Shown here: in pieces, positions 1 to 7,427 of the stretch
Numbering within the stretch: the stretch's first letter is position 1
Layout: each line of letters starts with the position of its first letter
Position numbers and translations under genes: made by a program
IMG/VR virus record: IMGVR_UViG_3300021961_000065
Coordinates: 1 to 64,000 of that record
DNA from: a virus
Length of the DNA stretch: 64,000 nucleotides
Strand: one strand, 5' to 3'
Notes under the pieces: generated by a model
Seen by the model: only the letters and a program-made list of their open reading frames with translations
Told to the model about the DNA's origin: nothing
The model's database searches: none

Positions 1-937
1 TCGTAAGTATGGCATAGACTTTCAGGATAAAAGAATATGGGATTGTCAGTTAGTGCATTTCATGCTAACAGGTCAATCAAAACCATATCCTAGCTTGAAT
101 CAAGTCTGTGAACACTATGGACTAGAAACTAAACTAGACGTAGTCAAAGAAGAATATTGGAAGAATGGCATTGATACTAATGAGATTCCAAGAGATATTC
201 TAGATGAGTATTTGCTCAAGGATTTAGAATTAACAGAGCAAGTGTATTTAAAACAGTTAGAAGATCTTGAGGCTAATCCACATCTTAAAAGACTAATCAG
301 CTTACATAATCAGGACTTGTTAGTTCTTGAAGAAATGGAGTTCAATGGTGTTTTATATGATCAAGATAGGTCAGAGATCTTAGGTAATGAATTGGAGGAA
401 CAGATTGCAAAACTCGATAAAAGACTTTATACATTCCATAATTTTGACATGTTTAATCCCAGTAGTGTTGATCATGTTAGTGCCTTATTATATGGGGGTA
501 TTATTAAGTTCCGTGTTCAGGAACCTGATGGGGTATACAAGTCAGGACAAAAGCAAGGACAAGTAAAACTTAGATGGATAGATAAAGAAATAGAATTTCC
601 TAGACTTGTCAAACCACTAAAAAACAGTGAGTTAGAAAAGGAAGGTTTATTCTCTACTGATGAACAAACACTTAAAAGTTTAGGTGGTTCTAAAAAAGCA
701 TCAGAAGTTATTAAGATAATCTTGACAAGAGCAGTTTTAGAGAAGAGAATGACTGCATATTATAAAGGTTTGGTAAATTTGATAACAGAGCAGAATTGGG
801 AAAAGGGTCATATCTATGGACAACTAAACCAATGTGTGGCTCGAACAGGACGACTATCAAGTAGTAAGCCTAACTTACAAAACTTTGATGGTGAAATTAA
901 AGGTTTATTATTATCACGATATAAGGAGGCAATATGA
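1..937 (+). CDS. Family A DNA polymerase, N-terminal part (3'-5' exonuclease to thumb), copy A, cut by window start
   Basis: Proofreading exonuclease and first part of a T7/Pol I type replicative polymerase. The frame is open to base 2, so the gene begins upstream of the window; exonuclease motifs I and II are missing here but present in the copy B homologue at 43786. Visible are the exonuclease III region (YLLKDLELTEQVY) and, near the end, TGRLSSSKPNLQN, the family A signature just before motif A. The protein stops about 15 residues after that signature, before any catalytic polymerase motif; the rest is encoded at 1142-1867. A strong GGAGG lies inside its last codons and serves the next gene, which overlaps it by 4 bases (ATGA). 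Confidence 0.9.
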   Translation, partial: RKYGIDFQDKRIWDCQLVHFMLTGQSKPYPSLNQVCEHYGLETKLDVVKEEYWKNGIDTNEIPRDILDEYLLKDLELTEQVYLKQLEDLEANPHLKRLISLHNQDLLVLEEMEFNGVLYDQDRSEILGNELEEQIAKLDKRLYTFHNFDMFNPSSVDHVSALLYGGIIKFRVQEPDGVYKSGQKQGQVKLRWIDKEIEFPRLVKPLKNSELEKEGLFSTDEQTLKSLGGSKKASEVIKIILTRAVLEKRMTAYYKGLVNLITEQNWEKGHIYGQLNQCVARTGRLSSSKPNLQNFDGEIKGLLLSRYKEAI

Positions 938-1128
938 GTAACGATAACTATACCCCTGACTATGATGAAGGTATGCAACTTCAATCAGATCAGGAAGAAG
1001 CTTATGTAGTTCATACAGTAAATGACATCAATACAATCATTCAAGAAGTAGGTGTTGAGATTGTTATGGAAAATCTTAATGACTATTCAACTGAACAGAT
1101 TGTTAAATGGTTAGCCAAACACTATTAA
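934..1128 (+). CDS. Small acidic protein inserted between the two polymerase halves, copy A
   Basis: 64 residues, not recognised. It starts in an ATGA overlap with the upstream polymerase gene behind a good GGAGG and ends 13 bases before the downstream polymerase gene, so it is very likely translated with both. The N-terminal half is acidic and low in complexity. The C-terminal half looks helical, and its last about 30 residues align loosely with the end of the copy B insert (44930-45187): both have DI..(I/L)I, a mid-helix EGxE- or EVGVE-like turn, and end in a basic-aromatic K(H/R)Y. The N-terminal halves do not resemble each other. It may help assemble the split polymerase, which is inference from position only. 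Confidence 0.7.
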   Translation: MSNDNYTPDYDEGMQLQSDQEEAYVVHTVNDINTIIQEVGVEIVMENLNDYSTEQIVKWLAKHY

Positions 1129-1141
1129 TGAGGCATTACTA

Positions 1142-1867
1142 ATGTTATTACAAGCAGATGCAAAACAACTAGAGTGGGTAGGTGCTAGTTATCTGTCTCA
1201 AGATCAAGTAGCTATTGATGAGATATGGCAAGGCACAGACATGCACTCTGATAATCAGAAGAGGTTTGGACTACCTAGTAGATTGATTGCTAAGACATTC
1301 GTATTTAGATTGATCTATGGAGGCAGTGCTTGGTCTTATGCTAATGATCCTAACTTCAAAGATGTAGGTGATGAGAAGTTTTGGGAAAAGATCATTAATG
1401 ACTTCTATGGAAAATATAAACAGTTATATCAGTGGCACGAAGAGATTGTATTCAAAGCCACAAGAGATCACAAACTTATCATGCCAACAGGACGGACTTA
1501 CTTTTATGAGCCTGAGGTTAAGTATGGTAAGATTAAGTATCCTCGAACTAAAATACTAAACTATCCAGTTCAAGGACTAGGTGCAGATTTAATGGCGATA
1601 GCTCGAGTCTCATTGAGAAATCGTCTTAAAGGTCGTGATGGAGTAAAGATGGTAAATACTGTTCACGATTCTATTATCCTTGACTTTGATCCAAAAGTAT
1701 GGGATAATGTTACATTGGTCAACATAGTTGATAAATGTTTCGAAGATGTTCCTGATAATTTTACTAAGTTATTTGGAATAGATTTTAACTTACCTATGCG
1801 TGTCGAGTGTCAAATAGGACAAACATGGGGTGATATGGAGATAATAAATGCAAATCACAGTAATTGA
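1142..1867 (+). CDS. Family A DNA polymerase, C-terminal catalytic part, copy A
   Basis: Palm and fingers of the replicative polymerase, 241 residues. Motif A is DAKQLEW with catalytic Asp at residue 6, right at the start. Motif B is R47, K51, F55, Y59-G60 (RLIAKTFVFRLIYG); F55 matches E. coli Pol I Phe762. Motif C is VHDS with Asp176; the usual Glu of VHDE is Ser177. The protein cannot bind primer-template alone as a normal family A enzyme, since thumb and exonuclease lie in the gene at 1-937, so the two must work together. GAGG precedes the ATG by 8 bases. The end overlaps the SSB gene by 20 bases. Confidence 0.92.
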   Translation: MLLQADAKQLEWVGASYLSQDQVAIDEIWQGTDMHSDNQKRFGLPSRLIAKTFVFRLIYGGSAWSYANDPNFKDVGDEKFWEKIINDFYGKYKQLYQWHEEIVFKATRDHKLIMPTGRTYFYEPEVKYGKIKYPRTKILNYPVQGLGADLMAIARVSLRNRLKGRDGVKMVNTVHDSIILDFDPKVWDNVTLVNIVDKCFEDVPDNFTKLFGIDFNLPMRVECQIGQTWGDMEIINANHSN

Positions 1868-2369
1868 TGTTGGACAACCCAACACACATGCAACTAAGAA
1901 TGGTAGATCTTATCAATCAATGGAAGTAACATACAAGAATGATAGTGGTCAAGTTCAATCTAAGAAGTTAATGTCATTCAGTAATCCTGATGTGTTTAAA
2001 CAGGCTAAGGATTGGCAAAAAGGTGACACAGTAGATATTAATACACAGAAAGATGACAATGGTTATTGGCAGTGGATTAGTATTGGTGCTGATGCAATAG
2101 CACAAGCTAGTAGTAGTACAAGTAATACAAGTTCTAAAACAACAAGAGTTACAGGTAGTAACTACGAAACTAAAGAAGAACGAGCACAACGTCAAGTTAT
2201 GATCGTAAGACAATCCTCAATCTCATCTGCTATTTCAGCTTTAACTGCTGAGGGCAAACGTCCTTCAGTTGCAGATATTTTAGGTATGGCTAAAGAGTTC
2301 GAGAACTATGTAATGGATAACAAATCTGTTGATTCAGTAACAGACATGGAAGACGATATTCCTTTATAA
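1848..2369 (+). CDS. Single-stranded DNA-binding protein, copy A
   Basis: 173 residues. The N-terminal about 80 residues look like an OB-type beta barrel (ITVIDVGQPNTHATKNGRSY onward, conserved in copy B). A Ser/Thr/Asn-rich linker around residues 85-100 follows, then a helical segment, then an acidic tail ending DMEDDIPL. That tail resembles the DDDIPF tail by which SSBs recruit replication proteins; copy B ends EDDVPF. Its place between polymerase and exonuclease genes matches T7 gene 2.5 logic. The stop overlaps the ATG of the exonuclease (TAATG), indicating coupled translation. The name rests on tail and context rather than a recognised family motif. Confidence 0.72.
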   Translation: MQITVIDVGQPNTHATKNGRSYQSMEVTYKNDSGQVQSKKLMSFSNPDVFKQAKDWQKGDTVDINTQKDDNGYWQWISIGADAIAQASSSTSNTSSKTTRVTGSNYETKEERAQRQVMIVRQSSISSAISALTAEGKRPSVADILGMAKEFENYVMDNKSVDSVTDMEDDIPL

Positions 2370-3067
2370 TGAAAGCTTTAGTCGACATGGATTTAGTGTG
2401 CTTTCGTTGTGCAGCGAGTGCTGAGAACGATGATGTTGGTATAGCTATCTATCGTATGAATGAATTGTTTGATCAGATTATTGAGAAGACAGGTTCAACA
2501 GAATACGAAGCTTATCTAACAGGTTCTAGTAATTTTAGGAAGACTATCTATCCTGAATACAAAGCACATAGAAGAGCACCTAAACCTGTGCACTTAGAGG
2601 CTTGTCGTGATTATGCGATGCAGTCTCTGAATGCAGTAATTGCTCCTGATGGGTTAGAGGCAGATGATGCCTTGGGAATAAATCAAACAGATAATACGAT
2701 AATATGTTCCCTTGATAAAGATTTACTCCAGATACCAGGACGACATTTTTCCTGGGAGATCAGTGGCAAAGGATGGACAAGACCTGATACTTTTGTTGAA
2801 CAGACAGAGCTTGAGGGTCTTCGTCTATTTTATGAACAATGTCTTAAGGGTGATACATCTGATAACATTAAGGGTATAGAGAAGATTGGTGATAAAAAGG
2901 CAAAAACTCTCCTTAGTTCGTGTCCATCTGAACTCGATATGCTTCGTGTTGTCAGAAACCTTTATGGTAATGATGATGAGTTTCTTATGAACGCAGGATG
3001 TTTATGGATCCTACGGGAAGAGAACTCTTATTACAAGGAAAGATTTAATGCCCTTATTCAAAAGTAA
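2369..3067 (+). CDS. 5'-3' exonuclease / flap nuclease (T7 gp6, T5 D15 type), copy A
   Basis: 232 residues, in the size range of phage-type PIN/H3TH nucleases. It removes RNA primers and degrades host DNA in related phages. Metal-binding acidic motifs appear in order: DMD near residue 6, the basic arch IYPEYKAHR, EADDALG, SLDKDLLQIPG, then GDTSDNIKGIEKIGDKKA, the helix-three-turn-helix that binds duplex DNA. It is coupled to SSB by TAATG and overlaps the endonuclease gene by 20 bases. Confidence 0.9.
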   Translation: MKALVDMDLVCFRCAASAENDDVGIAIYRMNELFDQIIEKTGSTEYEAYLTGSSNFRKTIYPEYKAHRRAPKPVHLEACRDYAMQSLNAVIAPDGLEADDALGINQTDNTIICSLDKDLLQIPGRHFSWEISGKGWTRPDTFVEQTELEGLRLFYEQCLKGDTSDNIKGIEKIGDKKAKTLLSSCPSELDMLRVVRNLYGNDDEFLMNAGCLWILREENSYYKERFNALIQK

Positions 3068-3434
3068 GTTTGAAAAGACAGTGTGGGATAAACTTAAACA
3101 AGTATTCTCAGCCTGTAAATATGAACCTAATAAATATTCTTATATCCAACCTGCAATAGAACGCACTTACATTCCTGACTTTAAACCTGGCACTGCTGAG
3201 ATTTACATCGAGGCTAAAGGTAAACTAGACTTAGAGACTAGAAAGAAGATGGTGTGGTTTAAACAGTGTAATCCAAAGACTCGTATCATATTCCTATTTA
3301 TGAATCCTGATGTTAAGATTCGTAAAGGAAGTAAGACGACTTACTGGATGTGGGCAGAAGACAACGGATTCGAATGGCTTGATGCCAGAAAGGATTGGAT
3401 AAGTGATTATAAAAAACTTTGTAAGAAACGCTGA
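3048..3434 (+). CDS. Endonuclease I / Holliday junction resolvase (T7 gp3 type), copy A
   Basis: 128 residues, close to T7 endonuclease I (149). It is expected to act as a homodimer that resolves branched phage DNA and breaks host DNA. The catalytic PD-(D/E)xK core is visible: an upstream Glu in FEKTVWDKL, then YIPDF and IYIEAKG (Asp, Glu and Lys of the active site). LDLETRKKM and the C-terminal FEWLDARKDW are conserved in copy B. The gene begins inside the exonuclease gene and ends inside the next small gene. Confidence 0.88.
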   Translation: MPLFKSKFEKTVWDKLKQVFSACKYEPNKYSYIQPAIERTYIPDFKPGTAEIYIEAKGKLDLETRKKMVWFKQCNPKTRIIFLFMNPDVKIRKGSKTTYWMWAEDNGFEWLDARKDWISDYKKLCKKR

Positions 3435-3600
3435 TGGTAGCTGTTCTTTTAAATGTGAGGTAGATGACAAAGAAGCAGAAGCTTTAATTCAATTTGCTGT
3501 AATAAATCTTATTGATATGGGAATCATTAATGTTGAAGAACAAGAAGACATTGAGTCAGAGGTAAATAGTTATTTAAATTCTGGAGGTAAACTCTCATGA
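3403..3600 (+). CDS. Small conserved protein with GTG start, copy A
   Basis: 65 residues, family not recognised. It starts with GTG inside the endonuclease gene; the homologue in copy B (47478) uses the same GTG at the same place, which supports this start. The fold looks like a short beta-hairpin (D-G-S-x-x-F/F-K-x-E-V) followed by acidic helices. It ends with the 4-base ATGA overlap leading into the metallophosphoesterase. It is conserved in both copies in the same slot, so it is real, but no function can be assigned. Confidence 0.75.
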   Translation: MIIKNFVRNADGSCSFKCEVDDKEAEALIQFAVINLIDMGIINVEEQEDIESEVNSYLNSGGKLS

Positions 3601-4382
3601 GGAAACACATGGTGATACCTGATTGTCAAGTAAAACCAGGACATTCAGTGCAATATTTAAGATGGATAGGTCAATACATTGTTGACAAACAACCTGATGT
3701 AATTGTATGTATAGGAGACTTTGCAGATATGCCTAGTCTTTCTTCGTATGATGTAGGTAAAAAGATGTTTGAAGGTAGAACATATAAATCAGACATCAAA
3801 GCAGTTCACAAAGCTATGGAAAGTTTATTAGCTCCTCTATGGAGATTACAAGAGAGACAACGTAAAGCTAAACGAAAGCTTTATCAACCTAGAATGGTTC
3901 TTACTTTAGGTAATCATGAAGATCGTATAGATCGAGCTATTAATAATGATCGTAAATTAGAAGATTTAATTAGCATAGGAGACTTAAATTATGATAAGTA
4001 TGGTTGGGAAGTGTATCCTTTTCTTGATGTGGTCGTTGTTGATGGTATTGCTTATAGTCACTATTTTGCAAGTGGTGTCATGGGAAGACCGATTACATCA
4101 GCTAGAACGCTCATTACTCGTAAGCACATGTCGTGTTTCGCAGGACATCAACAAGGTAGACAGATCGCTTACGGAAGCCGTGCAGATGGAAGAGAGATTA
4201 CTGCTATTATTGCAGGATCATGCTACGAACACGATGAGGACTATTTAAGTTCACAAACTAACCAACACTGGAGAGGGTTCTATATGCTCCATGAGGTTAA
4301 TGATGGTGCTTTTGATGAGATGGCAGTAAGCATTAATTATCTTCGTCAAAAGTATGGTAAAAAGCTTGACAAAAGCGTTTAA
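3597..4382 (+). CDS. Calcineurin-like metallophosphoesterase, copy A
   Basis: 261 residues. Dinuclear metal-site motifs are present in order: PDCQ near residue 9 (the first D with Gln replacing the usual His), GDFADM, GNHEDR, then SHYF and GHQQ in the C-terminal third. Phage enzymes of this class hydrolyse phosphoesters; substrates range from nucleotides to protein phosphates, and here it is unknown. Its place between nucleases and nucleotide metabolism suggests a nucleic-acid or nucleotide substrate. The last codons contain a consensus sigma-70 promoter. Confidence 0.85.
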   Translation: MRKHMVIPDCQVKPGHSVQYLRWIGQYIVDKQPDVIVCIGDFADMPSLSSYDVGKKMFEGRTYKSDIKAVHKAMESLLAPLWRLQERQRKAKRKLYQPRMVLTLGNHEDRIDRAINNDRKLEDLISIGDLNYDKYGWEVYPFLDVVVVDGIAYSHYFASGVMGRPITSARTLITRKHMSCFAGHQQGRQIAYGSRADGREITAIIAGSCYEHDEDYLSSQTNQHWRGFYMLHEVNDGAFDEMAVSINYLRQKYGKKLDKSV

Positions 4383-4394
4383 ACGAGGTATAAT
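4366..4394 (+). promoter_or_regulatory. Consensus sigma-70 promoter inside the end of the phosphoesterase gene
   Basis: TTGACA (4366-4371), a 17-base spacer, then TATAAT (4389-4394): a perfect consensus pair at ideal spacing. The spacer contains the 10-base palindrome CGTTTAAACG, a possible operator. The expected start of transcription, about 4401, falls just past the ATG of the next gene at 4397, so the transcript would mainly serve the genes downstream of it. Copy B has no equivalent at the same place. Confidence 0.72.
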
Positions 4395-4396
4395 AT

Positions 4397-4690
4397 ATGA
4401 TACATCCATTAGAAAAGATCTTTGAAGAAGCAGTAGAACAAGCATCAGATGGTAAGGGTGAAGAAAGACATGGTAATGGTAAATGTTTTCTTACTCAACC
4501 TTGGGTTAGCTTAGCAGATACACATGGTACAGGGTTCTTAACTGGACAAGCTCAGAAGAAGATCATGGAAGCAGTAAAGAATAAAGAAGACTCTAACTAT
4601 TTATGGTATAAAAGAGAGATGTTAGGAGCTATAAACTATTTAGCTATGGCATTGTTATATGAAGAAAGGATAGATGATGGTCGACACTAA
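4397..4690 (+). CDS. Conserved helical protein, possibly a MazG/DUF5664-like nucleotide hydrolase, copy A
   Basis: 97 residues, mostly helical. Conserved with copy B are HPLE at the start, GKGxERHG, the segment GFLTGQAQKK and the final helix REMLGAINYLAMALL. The pattern of a charged ERHG loop, a central helix and an Ala-rich last helix recalls small all-alpha NTP pyrophosphohydrolases that phages place near ribonucleotide reductase. No full family motif is certain, so this is a weak call. GAGG 8 bases before the ATG would serve read-through transcripts. It overlaps the following small gene. Confidence 0.6.
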   Translation: MIHPLEKIFEEAVEQASDGKGEERHGNGKCFLTQPWVSLADTHGTGFLTGQAQKKIMEAVKNKEDSNYLWYKREMLGAINYLAMALLYEERIDDGRH

Positions 4691-4817
4691 CCCACATACT
4701 GGAGAACGTATAGTCTCTAAACTTAGAAATAAAGATAAGTTTGATGAGAACTTTGATCGTATCTTTCGTAAAGACAAGAAAGAAGACAAAGAGAATGATA
4801 AGAAATCTAACGTTTGA
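4677..4817 (+). CDS. Small highly charged protein, copy A only
   Basis: 46 residues starting at the second of two adjacent ATGs (4674, 4677) inside the end of the preceding gene. The N-terminus NPHTGERIVSKL is followed by a Lys/Asp/Glu-rich tail. It overlaps the next gene at 4795 by 23 bases, typical of this compact operon. The corresponding spot in copy B has no such gene, so it is an accessory gene. No function recognised. Confidence 0.5.
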   Translation: MVDTNPHTGERIVSKLRNKDKFDENFDRIFRKDKKEDKENDKKSNV

Positions 4818-4986
4818 AGAGCTTAAAGAAGAGCTCTGCAAGATGGAAGAGACAGAGTTATTAGAATTATTAGACATTGAATCAGAAGAAATTGTAGAAA
4901 AGTTTCAAGATAAGATAGAAGATAATTTTGATAAATTACTAGAAGAAGTTGATAATTTAAAAGAGGAGATAGATTCAGATGAGTAA
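4795..4986 (+). CDS. Small acidic helical protein upstream of ribonucleotide reductase, copy A
   Basis: 63 residues from the ATG at 4795. I chose this over an earlier in-frame ATG at 4741 because the copy B homologue (48732) starts at the matching residue. It is a nearly continuous Glu/Leu-rich helix with coiled-coil character; E-L-L-E-(L/I)-L-D-I-(E/D)-S is shared with copy B. It overlaps the reductase ATG by 8 bases in this copy. It could be a small partner or regulator of the reductase; that is inference from constant linkage. Confidence 0.7.
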   Translation: MIRNLTFEELKEELCKMEETELLELLDIESEEIVEKFQDKIEDNFDKLLEEVDNLKEEIDSDE

Positions 4987-6853
4987 TTTACCTAGTGTAT
5001 ATCAAGACGTGATTGCGATGTCTCGATATGCAAGATTCATACCTGAGAAAAACAGACGAGAGAACTGGAGTGAAACAGTAGATCGTTTAGTTAATTACCT
5101 AGAAACAAAGACACCTGATTTAAAGAAGGAACTTAAAGAAGTTAAAGAAGCTGTTCTTAACCTTGAAGTTATGCCTTCTATGAGATTATTAATGACTGCA
5201 GGAGAAGCCTGTGAGCGAGACAACATCTCTGCTTATAACTGTTCTTACCTAGCAGTTAATAATAAACGAGCATTTAGTGAAGCTCTATACATCCTAATGA
5301 ATGGGACTGGTGTAGGTTTTAGTTGTGAGAGACAGGAGATTGATAAGTTGCCCTCTATCCCCTTAGACCTTGATACCTGTGATGACTTAATTGTTGTCGA
5401 AGACAGTAAACTTGGTTGGGCAAAAGCTTTCAAGAAACTCCTGTCATCACTTTATGAAGGAGATATTCCTACGTTTGACTTCTCTAAAGTTAGACCTGCA
5501 GGAGCTAGACTAAGAACATTTGGAGGTAGAGCCAGTGGTCCTGATCCATTAAAGAAACTATTTACTTTCGTAGTGGATACGTTTAAACATGCTAAAGGAC
5601 GTAAGCTTAACTCTATCGAAGTACATGATATTATGTGTATGGTAGGAGAAATCGTTGTAGTTGGAGGTGTAAGACGTTCTGCTCTTATCTCTTTATCTAA
5701 CTTAACTGATCGCAGAATGCGTGAAGCTAAAATGGGAGCCTGGTATAATGATCACCCACATCGAGGTCTTGCCAACAACTCAGTTGCCTATACAGAAAAG
5801 CCTGACAGTGAAACTTTCATGGAAGAATGGGTATCATTGGTTAAGTCTAAATCAGGTGAACGAGGTATCTTTAATCGAATCGCTGCACAGGATCAAGCGA
5901 ATAAATGGGGACGTAGAAGTCCAGATTTCAGTTATGGAACCAATCCTTGTTCAGAGATTATACTCCGTGATAAACAATTCTGTAACCTTACGGAAGTGGT
6001 CGTACGAGCAAATGATACAGAAGAATCCCTTGCAAGAAAAGTTCGACTTGCCACTATTCTTGGTACTATCCAATCGACTCTAATAGACTTTAAGTTTCTA
6101 TCTGCTGAATGGAAACAGAATACAGAAGAAGAAAGATTACTTGGTGTATCAATGACAGGTATTATGGATGCTGAGATTACTTCTAATCCTAATCCTGAAA
6201 TGTTAGAAAGGTTAAGAGATGAAGCAAGAAAGACAAACGAAAAGTATGCTAAGAAATTGGACATCCCTGTTTCTGCATCAATTACTTGTGTTAAGCCTAG
6301 TGGTACTGTTTCTCAGCTTGTGGACAGTGCAAGTGGTATACATACACGACACAATGACTATTACTACAGACGAATCAGAATGGATAAAAAGGATCCAATC
6401 TATACGTTCTTAAAAGAAAAAGGTGTAGAAGTAGAAGATGAAGCTTATAGACCTGACTCTACTGCTGTGTTTACATTCCCTATGAAAGCTCCTAAAGGTG
6501 CTATTCTTAGAGATGGACTAACAGCTATTGAACAGTTAGAGAACTGGATTATATATCAAAGACATTGGTGTGAACACAAACCTTCAGTCACTATCTCTGT
6601 TAAAGATGATGAGTGGGTTGAGGTAGGTGCATGGGTATGGAAGCATTTTGATGAGATCAGTGGCGTATCATTCTTACCTCACAGTGATCATACTTATCAA
6701 CAAGCTCCTTACGAAGACTGTACTAAAGAGCAGTATGAAGAGCTTCTTGCTAGAACTCCTAAGACTATTGATTGGACAGAGTTTACAGAAGAGGAAGATA
6801 ATACCATTGGTCAACAAACATTAGCTTGCACTGCAGGCAGTTGTGAGATATAA
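4979..6853 (+). CDS. Adenosylcobalamin-dependent (class II) ribonucleotide reductase, monomeric type, copy A
   Basis: 624 residues, a little shorter than the Lactobacillus monomeric enzyme. It makes deoxynucleotides aerobically or anaerobically using vitamin B12 and needs no small subunit; none is present. Active-site residues are visible: Cys88 in NCSYL, Cys324 and Glu326 in NPCSEI (thiyl radical Cys and its Glu), Cys335 in FCNLTE, and the C-terminal shuttle pair Cys617/Cys622 in CTAGSC. The long N-terminal nucleotide-binding cap of the Lactobacillus enzyme looks reduced. Start follows GAGG in the preceding gene. The stop overlaps the next ATG. A host that makes or imports B12 is implied. 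Confidence 0.93.
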   Translation: MSNLPSVYQDVIAMSRYARFIPEKNRRENWSETVDRLVNYLETKTPDLKKELKEVKEAVLNLEVMPSMRLLMTAGEACERDNISAYNCSYLAVNNKRAFSEALYILMNGTGVGFSCERQEIDKLPSIPLDLDTCDDLIVVEDSKLGWAKAFKKLLSSLYEGDIPTFDFSKVRPAGARLRTFGGRASGPDPLKKLFTFVVDTFKHAKGRKLNSIEVHDIMCMVGEIVVVGGVRRSALISLSNLTDRRMREAKMGAWYNDHPHRGLANNSVAYTEKPDSETFMEEWVSLVKSKSGERGIFNRIAAQDQANKWGRRSPDFSYGTNPCSEIILRDKQFCNLTEVVVRANDTEESLARKVRLATILGTIQSTLIDFKFLSAEWKQNTEEERLLGVSMTGIMDAEITSNPNPEMLERLRDEARKTNEKYAKKLDIPVSASITCVKPSGTVSQLVDSASGIHTRHNDYYYRRIRMDKKDPIYTFLKEKGVEVEDEAYRPDSTAVFTFPMKAPKGAILRDGLTAIEQLENWIIYQRHWCEHKPSVTISVKDDEWVEVGAWVWKHFDEISGVSFLPHSDHTYQQAPYEDCTKEQYEELLARTPKTIDWTEFTEEEDNTIGQQTLACTAGSCEI

Positions 6854-6990
6854 TGATCGCTACAATTCAACCAATATGTGGAGTTCAATTAGGCATAGAG
6901 TTTACTGAAGCAGAAGTAAATGGTACTGAAATAAGTTACTGCTTGATTGATTTATTAATAATCAGAATTCAATTAGCGTGGTATAAATAA
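6853..6990 (+). CDS. Small hydrophobic protein between reductase and SLOG genes, copy A only
   Basis: 45 residues. The ATG overlaps the reductase stop (TAATG) and its own stop overlaps the ATG of the SLOG gene (TAATG), so it fits exactly between them and is very likely translated. The sequence reads as a beta-rich half followed by a hydrophobic stretch (CLIDLLIIRIQLAW) long enough for a short membrane or buried helix. In copy B the reductase stop overlaps the SLOG start directly, so this gene is an insertion or loss difference. Function unknown. Confidence 0.65.
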   Translation: MIATIQPICGVQLGIEFTEAEVNGTEISYCLIDLLIIRIQLAWYK

Positions 6991-7364
6991 TGAAAGTATG
7001 TATAATTGGTTCTCGCTCTATCGATAAAGCAGAAAAGGTCTTCCCTATCATAGATCGCTTTATCAAAGAGCATGGCACAGGCACTCTCACCTTCCTCCTA
7101 GGGAGTGCCAAAGGTGTCGATCCATTGTCGAAGAAGTATGCTGAGACTCGAGGAATAGATGTGGTAGAGTTTATACCTTATCATCTAATAGACCCTACAG
7201 CAGACTTTGACAGTAAGTATTTCTTTGTTAGAACTAAACAGATGATAGATAACGCAGATAAAGTTCTAGCTATCTGGGATACTCGTAGTAAAGGTACAGA
7301 GTATGGTATTAAGTATGCCCAGAAAAGAAATCTACCAGTGATGGTAGTTAAAGTCCCTGACTAG
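6990..7364 (+). CDS. SLOG-superfamily nucleotide-binding protein (YspA/DUF2493-like), copy A
   Basis: 124 residues. Starts with beta strand VCIIGSRS, typical of SLOG Rossmann-like domains, followed by the phosphate-binding GSAKGVD loop near residue 40 and a conserved ending KGTEYGIKYAQ. Family members bind nucleotides or nucleotide-like ligands; some are linked to NAD metabolism, others to defence signalling. Its constant place after ribonucleotide reductase in both copies favours a role in nucleotide salvage or sensing, but this is inference. Confidence 0.75.
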   Translation: MKVCIIGSRSIDKAEKVFPIIDRFIKEHGTGTLTFLLGSAKGVDPLSKKYAETRGIDVVEFIPYHLIDPTADFDSKYFFVRTKQMIDNADKVLAIWDTRSKGTEYGIKYAQKRNLPVMVVKVPD

Positions 7365-7376
7365 GGAGACATGTAT

Positions 7377-7407
7377 GGTAGTAGGGGTTCGCCTCTCCTC
7401 TACTACC
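7377..7407 (+). ncRNA. Conserved hairpin before the last early gene, copy A
   Basis: Left arm GGTAGTAGGGG (7377-7387) pairs with CCTCTACTACC (7397-7407), 11 base pairs with one G-U, around a 9-base loop containing GCCTC. The copy B hairpin at 51190-51229 has different arm sequences but keeps perfect pairing and a GCCTC-containing loop, which is covariation. It is not followed by a T run, so it is more likely a structured leader or processing site than a terminator. Confidence 0.6.
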
Positions 7408-7427
7408 TTACTTTACAGGAGACATAT

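Noticed and set aside
934-1128. Intein or self-splicing intron in the polymerase gene
   Set aside because: The insert has its own start and stop, no Cys/Ser start with His-Asn end, and no intron-like conserved core; the catalytic half has its own ATG.
7384-7401. T-arm-like stem and loop (AGGGG-TTCGCCT-CTCCT) hinting at a tRNA
   Set aside because: No acceptor, D or anticodon arms around it; the bases belong to the covarying hairpin at 7377-7407.
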